Positions 40,201 through 50,451 of a stretch of 64,000 nt of DNA are shown here, one piece after another (positions within the stretch are counted from its first letter, which is position 1; each line of letters begins with the position of its first letter). The notes under the pieces were generated by a model. That model was not told the DNA's origin. It did no database searches and was given only the letters and a program-made list of their open reading frames with translations. Location: positions 1 through 64,000 of the forward strand of contig JALJCO010013654.1 in assembly GCA_023101725.1 (NCBI GenBank). The letters are read 5' to 3'. Both the position numbers and the translations under genes were made by a program. This DNA comes from Atherinomorus stipes (lineage: Eukaryota; Chordata; Actinopteri; Atheriniformes; Atherinidae).

Positions 40201-41162
40201 AAGCATGAGGTAAGCCAGCAGAAGCCACGCCTGCGGTTGTTCAAAGTGCCAGACAGAATGAGCGTGTGTGATCACACAGAGATAGGTTTCTCTGAATAAA
40301 TGAAGTATACTGGTACAGTATATGCAGTACATGATCCCGTCTCAATTTTTTCCTATTAGTTCAGTTTAATGAACTTTATGCATTGTGCTTTTACATCCGT
40401 ACGTGAGACTTAATTATCAGGATTGACAATATAAAGTATGATATGAATGTTTTGTGATACCTTGAATTTAGCTTTACTTGGACTTTGATTTGGTTTCCAA
40501 ACTCTTTAAAGCAGCTTTAAGTAACAAAGGTAACAGCGATAGTCCTCGGAGGGCTGAAAAATATAAGGGGAGTCTTCATGCTTTTCATGGATTTTGTTAT
40601 TTATTATTCATGGCTAACAAATATCTAATGCTTGAAGGATAATTCAAATAATTTATGCTGTGCTTAAAAAAAAAAAGATTTCTTTGAAGAACTTATATAA
40701 ACACAGAAGTTTGTTTTTAGGACAAGAGAGTAGAAGGTGTTCCTGCTCCATTTCTTCTGAGTCACAGTGTACGCAAAGCTTCCTCCCTTTGTGGTTTGCT
40801 TTTTTTATACCTGAATGACTGTAAGCTACTGTAGGTTTTCGGCTGTCAGCAGCTTCCTTTGTCTTTGGAAACATGTCATGCTCCAATTTACTATGTGGAT
40901 TTTTGGTGATGTGTTTGCTTCTGAGTTTTTTAAATATGTCAATCTTTCTCCATCTCTGCAGTACTGTGTGTGGACAGATGGTCTCAATGCCCTTCTGGGG
41001 AAGGAGATGACCAGCGATTACACCAAATCTGACATGGACACCCTGCTCTCCATGGAGATGAAGCTTCGCCTCTTGGATCTAGAGAACATCCAGATTCCTG
41101 AGGCTCCGCCCCCAATTCCCAAAGAACCTAGCAACTATGACTTTGTTTACGACTGTAACTAA
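13238..41162 (+). CDS. elmo1: ELMO1, engulfment and cell motility protein 1 (3' part)
   Basis: Seven exons join with matching phases: 13238-13374, 30372-30535, 32895-33007, 37590-37697, 37994-38076, 40132-40209 and 40962-41162. They give 293 residues plus TAA. The protein runs from the end of the ELMO domain ([20 protein letters not shown]) through a linker helix ([20 protein letters not shown]), the PH domain ([29 protein letters not shown]) and a C-terminal helix to the proline motif [19 protein letters not shown]. The tail ending NYDFVYDCN fits ELMO1 rather than ELMO2. ELMO1 partners DOCK-family exchange factors in the cytoplasm and at the membrane to activate Rac in phagocytosis and migration. 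The human protein is about 727 residues, so roughly 430 N-terminal residues lie left of the window. No frameshift or stop is present. Confidence 0.95.
13870..14060 (+). mobile_element. Remnant of a transposon-type ORF
   Basis: It encodes [20 protein letters not shown] and, after a frame break at the TAG near 13980, [14 protein letters not shown] basic helix followed by a MAF-RW motif recurs in fish repeat-encoded proteins as I remember them. It is too short to assign a family. Confidence 0.3.
16772..16785 (+). promoter_or_regulatory. Candidate RFX X-box
   Basis: GTTTCCATAGCAAC fits the RFX consensus of two inverted half sites (GTNRCC and RGYAAC) almost perfectly. It lies about 0.9 kb upstream of the proposed alternative elmo1 first exon. 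Binding is not shown by sequence alone. Confidence 0.4.
17100..17695 (+). promoter_or_regulatory. elmo1: Candidate internal promoter and alternative elmo1 first exon
   Basis: An AC repeat (17131-17147) is followed by ATCATGTGATCC, an ATTGG box (about 17177) and a CCAATCA box (about 17205). Downstream is a less AT-rich stretch ending ACCATGGAGGTGACAT directly before an ideal donor GTAAGT at 17696. Spliced to 30372, the ATG at 17683 gives only a short out-of-frame peptide. The next start, the ATG at 30375, then opens the short ELMO1 form. Human ELMO1 is known to have a 247-residue isoform beginning at the same Met (MQVV). The exon's 5' end cannot be fixed. Confidence 0.4.
23048..23523. mobile_element. 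Long inverted-repeat MITE
   Basis: About 75 bp at each end are inverted copies. CACACCAGCCTGACC, ATGAGATGCACA and GTCTGGGTTCCCTCC on the left match CACCAGCCTGACT, ATGAGATACACA and GTCTGGGCTCCCTCC on the reversed right. The core has a CCAATCA box and GGCGGGACTT, but no gene. Confidence 0.65.
25690..25870. repeat. Probable LINE-type 3' repeat fragment
   Basis: The pattern TTTATTTTATTCCAAACC, then GGGTAGGTAGAAGTAATG and TTTTTCCCTACCCC resembles the tails of common fish retroposons. This is assigned from memory only. Confidence 0.25.
26481..26690. mobile_element. Short palindromic MITE
   Basis: The left end GTGTTTCCTAATCCTGGTCC and right end, inverted GTGTTTCCCAATCCTGGTCC, match over about 28 bp, continuing TCAAGTA. 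The inner part also pairs partly (ACACACCTGACTC). It is about 210 bp long with no coding content. Confidence 0.7.
26812..27032. mobile_element. Foldback element, copy 1
   Basis: It forms a near-complete hairpin. GCACAAGTCCACGACTTCCT through TTGGACAAACTGATTAATCC on the left arm is mirrored by GGATTAATCAGTTTGTCCAA to GTGGAGTCGTGC on the right. The loop is about 40 bp around 26911-26935. A second copy is at 48527-48726. Confidence 0.75.
28752..28977 (+). repeat. 113-bp tandem duplication
   Basis: Two adjacent copies with period 113 differ at one noticed base (GAGGTTC versus GAGGTCC, near 28795 and 28908). Each begins CCAATCACAAAGAAACTTGA. The near identity points to a recent duplication. Confidence 0.9.
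30372..30535 (+). CDS. elmo1: elmo1 exon with internal start Met
   Basis: It starts GTA ATG CAG GTG after acceptor TTACACAG and encodes [20 protein letters not shown] to QEDFQSRPI. It ends CCT before GTGAGT, and the next exon's G completes Leu. The ATG at 30375 would give exactly 247 residues. Confidence 0.95.
32895..33007 (+). CDS. elmo1: elmo1 exon: start of PH domain
   Basis: After TTTTTTACAG it encodes [20 protein letters not shown] and [17 protein letters not shown]. Donor GTGAGA; the phases fit both neighbours. Confidence 0.95.
35893..36395. mobile_element. Degraded Tc1/mariner-like fragment
   Basis: It contains GATGTGGGTAAAAGTCTTGA, TAGTTCTCCAGGCTTTTTGA and ATGTTGGCTGCCTTTTGTTC, blocks typical of a common fish Tc1-like repeat. 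There is no open transposase frame. Confidence 0.45.
36401..36434. repeat. (TA)n microsatellite
   Basis: Seventeen TA units without interruption, in an elmo1 intron. Confidence 0.95.
37172..37204. repeat. (AC)n microsatellite
   Basis: About 16 uninterrupted AC units in an elmo1 intron. Confidence 0.95.
37590..37697 (+). CDS. elmo1: elmo1 exon: PH domain core
   Basis: After TTTCTTCTAG it reads [20 protein letters not shown] and [15 protein letters not shown]. Donor GTGAGT. Confidence 0.95.
37994..38076 (+). CDS. elmo1: elmo1 exon: PH domain
   Basis: After CTCTCTGCAG it reads [20 protein letters not shown] to GALKQNK. Donor GTGCGT. A (TG)n repeat follows in the intron at 38163-38190. Confidence 0.95.
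38077..40131 (+). other. elmo1: elmo1 intron
   Basis: A 2-kb intron with a TG repeat at its start and a C run (about 40021-40034) near its end. No other feature is supported. Confidence 0.6.
40132..40209 (+). CDS. elmo1: elmo1 exon: end of PH domain
   Basis: Phase 0 at both ends, encoding [20 protein letters not shown] and APDKHE. Donor GTAAGC. Confidence 0.95.
40962..41162 (+). CDS. elmo1: elmo1 last coding exon
   Basis: It encodes [20 protein letters not shown], then [20 protein letters not shown], and ends NYDFVYDCN with TAA at 41160-41162. The helical part and PxxP motif form the DOCK-binding tail in known ELMO proteins. Confidence 0.96.
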   Translation, partial: YCVWTDGLNALLGKEMTSDYTKSDMDTLLSMEMKLRLLDLENIQIPEAPPPIPKEPSNYDFVYDCN

Positions 41163-42440
41163 GATGTACGACCCCTCGCAAACCCCGCACTTTCTGTATT
41201 CACTGGACCAATCCCCCTTTTCTTATAAACTGGAACATGAATAAATGAAACCATATGATGAAAAGAAAAAAAGATGAACTGTGACTGAAGGAAAGACTTG
41301 TTGGACTATTTTCCTCTTGCTTCTTGCTAGACCTTAATAAAAGTGAAAATGGTGCGTATTGACATAAATCGTTGCACTTGAGGGATTTGGAGTCAGTGCA
41401 CGGTCATCAGGTTGCCATGGAGGATGGAGTCTATGTTGGGTTATCCCACGCCATCGTCTTCACTCTCCTCCTGTGTCTGATGTTTCAAAACATTCACTTC
41501 TTCTTCTTCTTCTCCTTGGCCCAGACGCTCCCTGTCATTTGGCTTCAAGTTTGCTGTAGACACCTGCTAAGAAAGATCATTTTATATGCCTTCCTTGTTG
41601 TCCTTTGTTTATTTTGTTGTTTTTCCTCAGGGCCATTGTGGGGAGGGATGACGAATGCAGGGATCAGAATGATGATTGTGTAGATCAGGAACAGGGATGG
41701 ACAAAGAGGTGGGGATTTTGTCACCTTCTTAGAAGATATTTATTCCCTGTCACATTCCCACTAACTTACTTTGTGGCAGCTATATGTTTTGCAAAAGGCT
41801 GGATTAAACTTAAGGACCAATTCTTCTTAAAAAAATTTTCTTCTATCCTTTCAGTCCTACTAAACATAAACTGAAGACTGTTCAAAAGTTGATCCTCAAA
41901 GTCCAGCTGCTGTACTACAGTGAAAAGCCTCCCTTTTGAATATTGATGTTATCCCACCGCTGCTTATTGCTTATTGTACACCCACACAGTGGCTTTGGAA
42001 TGAAACAACTGTAAAAGCACCATCATTGTAAAACGCATTTAAACACACGCGTCTCTCCCACATTTGAGTGTCTCCTGTTGTAAAGACTGCTGTACACAAC
42101 ATTCCTTAGCAATATTTGAGCTTCTGTTTTGTCATTTTTAAGATCATCATCATTTAGTAATTTTAAAATTGCAAACAGCCAGGTCAATGGTATTTGGTGA
42201 AGGGAATTTGATTTTTTTTTTTTTTTTTTTTTTTGTGTGTTTGAGTACCAGATTATATGACCACAGAATTGAGTTTGTTTTTTTTGTTTTTGTTTAAAAA
42301 CAGATCATGGTTGTCATTTCTAGTATGATTTATATATATTTTCCCCTTCCTATTTAATGCCTTCTTATGTTTTTATTTAGAATTTTTCAAAGCCCCCCAA
42401 AACTGCTGTTTACATTAAAGAATGGAAAAAAAAATGTAAT
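41163..42440 (+). other. elmo1: elmo1 3' UTR and flank
   Basis: Poly(A) signals AATAAA occur at 41240-41245 and 41336-41341, and ATTAAA near 42414. The UTR therefore ends near 41.36 kb or, in a longer form, near 42.43 kb. A T run lies at about 42212-42234. Confidence 0.5.
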
Positions 42441-42605
42441 GACTGCACAAAGTTGCTTCTTCAAACCACACACATATAAAGGAGCACACAGGAGTTTTGA
42501 CAGTATTATTTGAATATTTATTTGTTAATCAGAAGGCACAAAAAAAATGTTTGAATCATTTGTGCCGATGGACTGACAAACCTTTACAATTCAAAAGCAA
42601 TGATA

Positions 42606-43190
42606 CATTGCCTGGCCAAAAAATAAAGTCGCCACCAAAGAAGGTCATACACTAACATTTTGTTGGACCACCTATAGCTTCGATCACGGCGCATATTCGC
42701 CGTGGCATTGTTTCTAGCTTCTGCAATGTAACAAAATTTATTTCCATCCAGTGTTGCATTAATTTTTCACCTGGGTTCCCTTTGATGCATGGCAATGCTT
42801 GGCCTCATGAGGCTGGAGTGTGTAAGCAGTTTCTGCACAGTAAAGGCACCAGTGCTACGGACTGGCCTGCCTGTTAGACCCGAATCCTGTCCAGCACCTC
42901 TGGGACACCATGTCTTGTTTCATCCACATCTCACCACAAACTGTCCAGAAGTTGACTGATGCCCTGGTCCAGGTCTGGGAGGAGATCCCTCAGGAAAGCA
43001 TCTATCTTATCAGAAGCACGGCCAGACGTAGTGACTGCATAAAGGCACGTGGAGGCCACACACACTAACCTCCATGAGCAAATGATTTTGATTTCCATTG
43101 ATCATTCTTGTTTGTTCATATCTGAACAACATATCACCATGTAATAAAGATTTTCAACTGGAATATTTCATTCATCAAGATCTAGAAAGT
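42606..43190. mobile_element. Tc1/mariner-like remnant A
   Basis: It begins ATTGCCTGGCCAAAAAATAA, a terminus seen in many fish Tc1-like elements, and ends near TATTTCATTCATCAAGATCT. Transposase-like phrases survive only in pieces (CTGTCCAGAAGTTGACTGAT). There is a large internal deletion. Confidence 0.55.
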
Positions 43191-43235
43191 GTTTGTTAAG
43201 CTCGCTCTGTCTGTGTGTGCGTGTATCCCCTGCCC

Positions 43236-43700
43236 GGCCCAAAAACAGAACAAGAAATAGCCACCAAAAAAAGAGGCAACACACTCAATATTTCATTGGA
43301 CCACCTTTAGCTGTGCTACATTTGCTGTGGCATTGTTTTGCAAAAAGCTTCTGGAGCGTTGCACTCATTTTTCACCAAGATAGTGTGGTGAAGATGGGAG
43401 AGTCCAACCACTTCTTCAGTACGTTCCAAAGATTCTCAGTGGAGTTTAGGTTGGGACACACAAATGACAACCAGAAAGAGGCCACAAGGAAAGTTACAAC
43501 AATCAAATATCTGCAACAAGTAAGTCGAGTCCTGAGAAGTCAGGTCACTGGCAAGAACAACATCCTGGCAATGGCCCACCAATCGGATATTGTGATCATG
43601 GGTGCAGCGGGAGAAAGCTGTTGTGATCAATGTAGTCATCTGGAACAATAGCAAAATCGGTAAAAACGAAAAAGAAAAGTTAGTGTAGAAGAAATACCAA
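43236..43700. mobile_element. Tc1/mariner-like remnant B
   Basis: ATAGCCACCAAAAAAAGAGG, ATTTCATTGGACCACCTTTA and GATTCTCAGTGGAGTTTAGG repeat the 5' part of remnant A or a close relative in the same orientation. Confidence 0.5.
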
Positions 43701-44289
43701 GAGCTCAAGAGGAAAACTGGAAAGGTAAAAACACCAGTAGTGCCTATGGTCATTTGAGCACTGGACCCCAGTGCAGTGTCTCCAACACTGGAGAAGTGGC
43801 TCCAACACATTCTGTACCTGGAGAAACATCAGAGACCTTAGTCCAGAGGAGCACAATCCTAAGAACAGCTAATAAGTTTGTGTCACCCTGCTCTTGGATT
43901 ACAACCTGGATGCTATATAAATGTATGTATTCATTAACACCCCTGTAAACCACAGTGCATCATGTGATGTTCTTCCTTACATTTGCCTTTCCAGTGTTGT
44001 TCAGTCTCTGTGGCAGGATTTTGGGCACCCTCAGGCAAGTTCTCTGTGACTGAATAGATGAGTAAAAACCTGACCTGATTTTCAAAAGACAGGAGAATAC
44101 TTTGATTCCCACACTTTGTTTTTTGTTCTTCAAATGTATAAAACCAATAAATAAACAGAGTATAAACAGAGTGTTTACAAGACAACCCCCCTCCAACCTC
44201 CCTCCCTCCCATCCCGAGGCAAATCAAAAGGGACAAAAGGATGGAACAGATAACTAACAAACAAAAAAGTAATAATACATACATAAACA

Positions 44290-45180
44290 GAAAAAAATAG
44301 ATTAAAAAAGATTTTTTTAAAATAGATACATAAAATTAAAAAAATGTATATATGTAAAAAAATATAATAAAATAAAATAGAGAAAAAAAAACGGGTGGGG
44401 GGGGCGGGGAGGGGGGATTTGTTTGCATTTCAAATTTGCCCAAGCAGCAAATTAGTAAGGGGTTGCCATAACCAAGCAAATTTATGGCTAGAATGTTGGA
44501 ACAACAACCTTATCTTCTTCAACTTAAAAAGATGCAAAATCTCTCTGACCCAGTGAAGGGCAGCCCCCTTCCAATTTAGTAAAACTACCCTTCTTGCAAG
44601 CAGGGTGAGGAAAGCAATACAATCCGACTGCATCCTGGGGAGATGGTCATCCCTATCCTGAATCCCAAAGATGGCCATAAGAGGATTCGGTGTAATTGGT
44701 ATGTCAAATGCGTCAGAAATGACGGCAAATATAGGGGGCCAATATCCCTGAAGTCTTGGACAAGAAGGTGTGAGCCAGAGTAGCGGGTGGGGGCCCCACT
44801 GCTACATGAGTCATCCATTGTCTGATACATCTTTGAGGTCTTGGCCTTAGACATGCAGTCTGTGCACTACCTTGAATTGGAGCAAGCCATGCCTTGCACA
44901 AGTTGAGGAAGAATGGATTCTGGAAAGTGCATTCGACCATTCTGCGTCACTGAGCTGAATATTCAAATCGGACTGCCATGTTACCCTCGCTGTGTCAGGA
45001 GATGTCTTCTGAAAAGATGACAATTTCATGTAAATGGTGGAAAGTAATCCTTTATTAGTAATTTCTGAGGGAAAAGGGGAATCTATGGGTCGTTGTTCGG
45101 GGATCACAGGAAATGAGCCTGTATGATTATGGACCCAATCGCAGACCTGTAGAAACATAAAAAAGTGTGTGTTGGGCAAA
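44290..45180 (-). mobile_element. L1-type LINE fragment, C-terminal ORF2
   Basis: On the - strand several frames read like the end of a fish L1 ORF2: RVTWQSDLNIQLSDAEWSNA, ARHGLLQFKVVHRLHV, MAIFGIQDRDDHLP and LLARRVVLLNWKGA. A stop and frame shifts interrupt it. G-rich and A-rich tracts at 44.28-44.42 kb lie at its 3' side. Confidence 0.6.
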
Positions 45181-45479
45181 TTGAATTTTACTTTAAGTTG
45201 CTCAAAGGAAGCAAAAGTAGGAGGATACTTTTAAATATTTAATATTTATACTCTATTCTGTTTCAAAGCAAACAAAACAGATAAAAGAGACTGAAATAAT
45301 GTGGTGTACCTTTCATGCTCACTACTTTGCAGCATACACTAAAGCAGATTGTAAATGCTGTTTGTAGCATCCTTTCGGTTTTTGTTCGAGGGATTCTTTG
45401 CTCACATTTCCACTTCTTTGGGACGTTCTTGGGTTGCATCGGCTGCACTTTGTAGACTTTCCACAGATTTTCAGGCAGT

Positions 45480-46440
45480 GATTTTCTATCTGACTTCTGG
45501 GGGGTGGGGGGGGGGGTTGTTGCTGGGGGTAGCGGTGGGGACCAGACTCGGGACCTGTGGTTGTCTGTCCTCCCTGGGTTATTGCTCAGGAGGCACGTTG
45601 GGAGAGCTAAGAATGATGTGAGTGTGAGATGAAAGATTGATAAGGTGTTAGATGTGTGTTCGTGTGTGAGGGGACCATGTGTGTGGGCAAGATGTATGCA
45701 GGTGTACAAGGGTTGGTGCTTGAGAAAGTGAATGTGGGGGAGTGGTAGGAGGGAGGACTCTGTAGGGGAGAGGTATGCGTAGGAAGAGGAGTGGTTTGGG
45801 GTGTGACCTAAGGGGGCACACGTAGTGCTGGTCCTGGGTGGCGGGCACTTGGCAGTGTCAGCGGTTGCTGGTCCCAGCCCATTGGGGCCTGTGTCCTGAC
45901 AACCTGGGGGGCTTTGGCTGGGAGGATGCAGGTCTGTCTCTTTGGGGTGCCAGCTGGAGTCCGGGTCTTTGTGTGGCTGCTGGTGACCCACATCTTGGGC
46001 TTCTTCCGACCCTTGTGAGACAAGGTTGCATCTGCACTCACCGTAGAACACCTTTTATTCTGCATGCTGACACTGTGATTGTGCTTCCTGACGGGTGTGT
46101 ACGGATAACTACTTATGCCAAGGTTTTGCCTCTTTTCTGCGCATGTATGATCGTATTATACTCCAGTATCTGTACTAGTTTAAGTTGTTTGCAGCTTGGC
46201 TGTCACCTGCAGGTCCTCCTGTAGGGGAGTGCTAGCCTTGTTTTCCAGCAAAGATCGTGGAATGTTTTCTGATGAGTTGCTGTGCAGATGCAACAGTTGG
46301 CTGTGTTTGTGTATCCTTGTATTTCTTTCTTCTCTTCACTCTGTTTCTTTCTTTCTTTCCTTTTTTCTTTTTTTTTTTGCTCCACCCTTTATTGTTTCTT
46401 TTCTCAACCTTCTCTTTCCTCTTGTCAGGCCCAGCAATAT
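45480..46440. repeat. Probable repeat with GC-rich then CT-rich sequence
   Basis: A G/T-rich stretch yields a 262-residue - strand open frame rich in Pro, His and Thr. It has no domain and no start context that convinces me. It is followed by a CT-rich run (46320-46430) and TCTTGTCAGGCCCAGCAATA, which resembles the tail of a fish retroposon. I treat it as repeat DNA, not as a gene. Confidence 0.4.
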
Positions 46441-48526
46441 TATGAAAAACGCAATTATAAGCAAGCACCCAATTAAATGAAATTAATTAAAATGAATATC
46501 AAGAGCAGCCATGTTTATAAAGCTCCCCTTGGCAAAGAAAATCTGTTCTACAAAACAAAGCAGCCAGATCATCATTCTGCTTGCTACAATGTTGGACAGG
46601 ACAACAAAAAAGACAGAAAAAATGTTCAGGGTCGTTATCCTCAAAGAAGACATCTTTTTTTCATTATCTGTTTTTTATTCAGTCCTGTGACTTGCACTGG
46701 GTATACTCCTGCCTCACGTTTGATGGCAGCACATACACTCATACATACAATTTTTGGTTTTTTGCACTGATTTTTCTCCAAATATATCTTTGTATTCAAA
46801 AGGTTTTGTTTTAACTTCATCAGTCAATAGGATTATTTCCAGTATGGATCAAACTTGTTTATGTGTTCATTTGAAAGTTTAAAGTTAAATGTTGTGATGA
46901 GGCTGTATTGAATTTAATTGCATTAAATGAATATTTAATGAAAATGATCAGCATAATCATTACACAGATTTGTGCACAGATATGTGTTTATGATGATCTC
47001 TGTATTTGCATTCTAATGTTATCAGATACAATCGGTGCAAAAATCTTTGTATTTTAATATGCAATCAGAGCTTTAGTATTTTTTAGTATTTTTATATTTT
47101 AGTATTTTTCATTTCATTTTTATTAAGCCTTCTTCTAAATCAAATGTTTTGTTGCATTTCACCGTCTGCATGTGTGTCACTTTGTGTTTTGGTTATGTGG
47201 TTTTTCCATTACATGCCTACCTGTGTCACAGGATATTTATTTCCTTACACACGTTGTAGCAGTCTCATACTTCTCGGTCTGTGCCACCATCTCCTGCCTG
47301 ACGGTTCTATCTGCCATCCAGCCTGGAACTACCACTGTGCTCCTTCTTCAGGGGAGGATTGTTCTCTCACTAATGGATGCTGATGCTTCGATACTTATTA
47401 GAAATGTAAGTCTGTACCCAGCAGCATCTGTCTGGCACTCGCTTGGGCAATGAAGTAAACTTGCTCTTTTTTTTCCTCCCACCTAGTCTTTCATTTAGTC
47501 ACAGCCTCTCACTCACACACACACAGCCAGCAGCTACTTAAACAGTCACACTTAAATGGCTTCATTCCTGCGAGGAAAAGTTGTGTTGTGATGAGCAGAG
47601 CCCATCTGTGGAGAGGGATTAGTCAAGCTGATGGCCCCGATGAAAGTGTCTTAGCTACTACTGGCAAAACTGGAGTTGGGTTTACCTCTGTGTTGCATCA
47701 CCTCCTCTTTTAATATGACTCAATAAGAGTTTGGTAGCAGAGGAGACAAGCTGCTTTAGTTTTAGCTTTAAATGGGATTTCAGAAGCTCAATAGTTGCCT
47801 TTGTTTTATCATCTATTTCATGATAGCTATAATATATTTTTGAGTCAGAGGTCTGAACAGCAATGAGGCCATTTTACTGCATTAATTCATTAATAATGTG
47901 GTTTGGCTGAAAAAAGACTGAGAGGCAGCATATGTTTAGTCATATATCATTCACACACAAGCATGCATCATCCATGATTACATAAAAAAGGATGTCAAAT
48001 TTGGGTTAATCAGGACACAGTTTTTTCCAATGGTTTTAATGCTCTGTTATCTGAGGATTTAAAGATCAACTATTCCCGTTTCTCATTGATTGTGTAGTTA
48101 TTCACAATGATTTGAAAAGTGTATATATTTTTAAAAAAACATCTTCACTTTAAGCCCCTTCACTTTATACTTTGCCAAAACATTTCTTGCAGCAGTGAGA
48201 ACTTCCAATCCTCTTTGAAATAAACCCACGAGCTTAGCACACCCATCTTTCTTTACTAAACAAAAGGTTTTTCCCATTCTTGGCAAAACAACCAGGTTGG
48301 GCGAGGGCGATCACTGCAGGCAATTCTCTGAAGGTCTCGTCAGAGATGCTCTGCAAAGTTTGGCTCCAGATCTTGACTGGGTCACAAAGTTTCCCTGCAG
48401 ACACGCCTCTGTATTTTTGGTGGGTTTTTTTCAAGCTGTTTTATTTAGTTATTTGGAAAAGGTTTTCACCCAGAACCATGTTGTTTTTCTTTACATCCGT
48501 CTTTCCCTTTGTCCTTATGGGCTATA
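46441..48526. other. Intergenic AT-rich DNA
   Basis: No exon, RNA gene or clear repeat is supported here. Short open frames lack family features. Confidence 0.5.
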
Positions 48527-48726
48527 TGCACGACTCCACTAGGTCCTGAACTTACAGTAGTAGTGCTTTTCTGATTCCTGTCTGTCATTACTGGACAAAC
48601 TGATTAATTCAGGTGTGTCTGACCTTAGTAACTGGCCAGACACACCTGGATTAATCAGTTCATCCAATAATGAAAGACAGGAATCAGAGGAGTGCTACTA
48701 AGTTCAGGAAGTAGTGGAGTCGTGCA
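48527..48726. mobile_element. Foldback element, copy 2
   Basis: It shares both arms with the copy at 26812-27032. TGCACGACTCCACT at the left edge mirrors AGTGGAGTCGTGCA at the right edge, and TGGACAAACTGATTAATTCA mirrors TGGATTAATCAGTTCATCCA. Confidence 0.75.
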
Positions 48727-50451
48727 AGTATTCAATTGCTTTCCCAATCCCTGTAACAGGGGACAAAAACAAATAAATAAATAAATAAATCCTCAACCAT
48801 GTTTGACTGGGGGCAACTTGGGATCAAATTCCCAATTTTTGTTTAATCAAATTAAAGCATTTTGCTTCTCATGTTGTTCTGTTGTCTTGGCTGATACAGG
48901 AAGTGAGAAATAGTTGGTGACCAGTCAATTCACAAATGTGTGATTGGAGGAGGCCAGGACTAACTTTAGCTTCTTTAATCTCCTCAAGAAAGTTTGGATC
49001 CTTCCTTTATTTGGGAATGATTGAGGATGCTGTGCTTTTGTATTTAAACATAAAAAAGTAGGATATCATTTCCCAGATTTTTGCCATGATGCAATCCTAT
49101 CTGAGGTTTTCATTGCTTGTCTTTAAAGTGCATTTCTAACTGTATTCAGTGAACCATTTGAAGCAGAGATGAACTCCAGCCAAGCTCGCTGAAGCATCTT
49201 GAGGAGATGTGTTTATCAACATATTCTAACAGCAAGTCTCTGTGGAACTTGCTTGAGATATTGGCCCAGATTTCTGCACTTGAACCAATATTTGTGGGAG
49301 AAATTTAATAACATTAATTCATTCAGAGATGCTAATCAGTTACACTGCATGCATCAGTGTATATGTGGGGATTAGTAAATATGCATAATTTGATGTGTTG
49401 AAGAGACAAATTGGCAAAACTCCACTGCAAGTCAAAATGAGCTCCTCTGTTTTTCTTGTGTGTTTTTGTGTTCCAGTGCACTTTGAGGACTTGGCTGACC
49501 TCATTACAAGTTCTCGAAGACTTCTTGTAGTGTGTGACAGCAGCCTGAGGGCTGCAGCCAGCAGGGTGCAGCTCTTCCTCTCGTCCAGTGAGAAACACTA
49601 ATCAGATAAGATTAACGCTGGAGCTGATTACATGGGTATACATGCAGACTTGACTGCTTTCTGCACCCGCTGGCATCCATTTGATAATGTTTAAGGGTCA
49701 GCCCAGACAAACACATTAACAAAGTTGTTCCAATTAAAACTCTTGACAGATAGGTCTGGAGTTCATCTACTGCATCTTCTCTGGAGATGCATGACTCAGT
49801 TGTGTTTTCTAATCAGGTTTTCCATTACTCTGAGCCTGAGCATCCAATAAAATATCATTAGCCACTTTATAGCAGCATTAGATGTGTCTGCTGCAGATAT
49901 CTCAAATCTTAATATTTTGTTTGTTTGTTTGTTTTTGTTTTTGTGATATGGCTAAACCAAAACTTTAACCTTCAGCTTAGTTTGATTTGATCTTCTCTTT
50001 CCAATGACTTGAGGTCAGGGAGCTTCAGGCCTTTTAAAGATTTGATAGTACATCACTGAACTGTCTTCAAAAATGGATATGATCAAGTGTAAAAATCAAA
50101 AGAAACAACAAAAAAAAACCTACACTTTTATAATCAAATACGCTGCCACAGTTCGGTCTCCCCTAAGGATGTTATCGACATAATGTTGTCTTATCCAGGT
50201 AAATCACAAATCTGATGGCACCAAAATAGTCAAGAAGTGGCAAAAAAATATATGAGAACAAAGCTCAACTTTTCCCTCGCAACACTTCTATCAGTGCTTG
50301 TTATGTTTTTTCAGCAGGTTCTTTTTGAGTCTCTTCTTACCAAAGATATTTGCCTGATGTGGACCCATTGCGATGCTGCAGTTGACGGTTGAGAGGCATA
50401 ACCATTATTTGTACTCTACTACAAATGAAGCAGCAGAATGATTAAGTTTTT
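48727..50451. other. Intergenic DNA
   Basis: Nothing beyond an AAAT repeat (48772-48790) and low-complexity tracts was seen. Confidence 0.5.

Noticed and set aside
40653..40886. - strand frame with [18 protein letters not shown], a CCHC-like pattern
   Set aside because: It may be the tail of a LINE ORF2, but it is a single short motif without flanking reverse-transcriptase sequence.
45263..46051. 262-residue open frame on the - strand, rich in Pro, His and Thr
   Set aside because: It is low-complexity, has no domain, reads through a G/C-skewed repeat-like region and has no supporting splice or promoter context.
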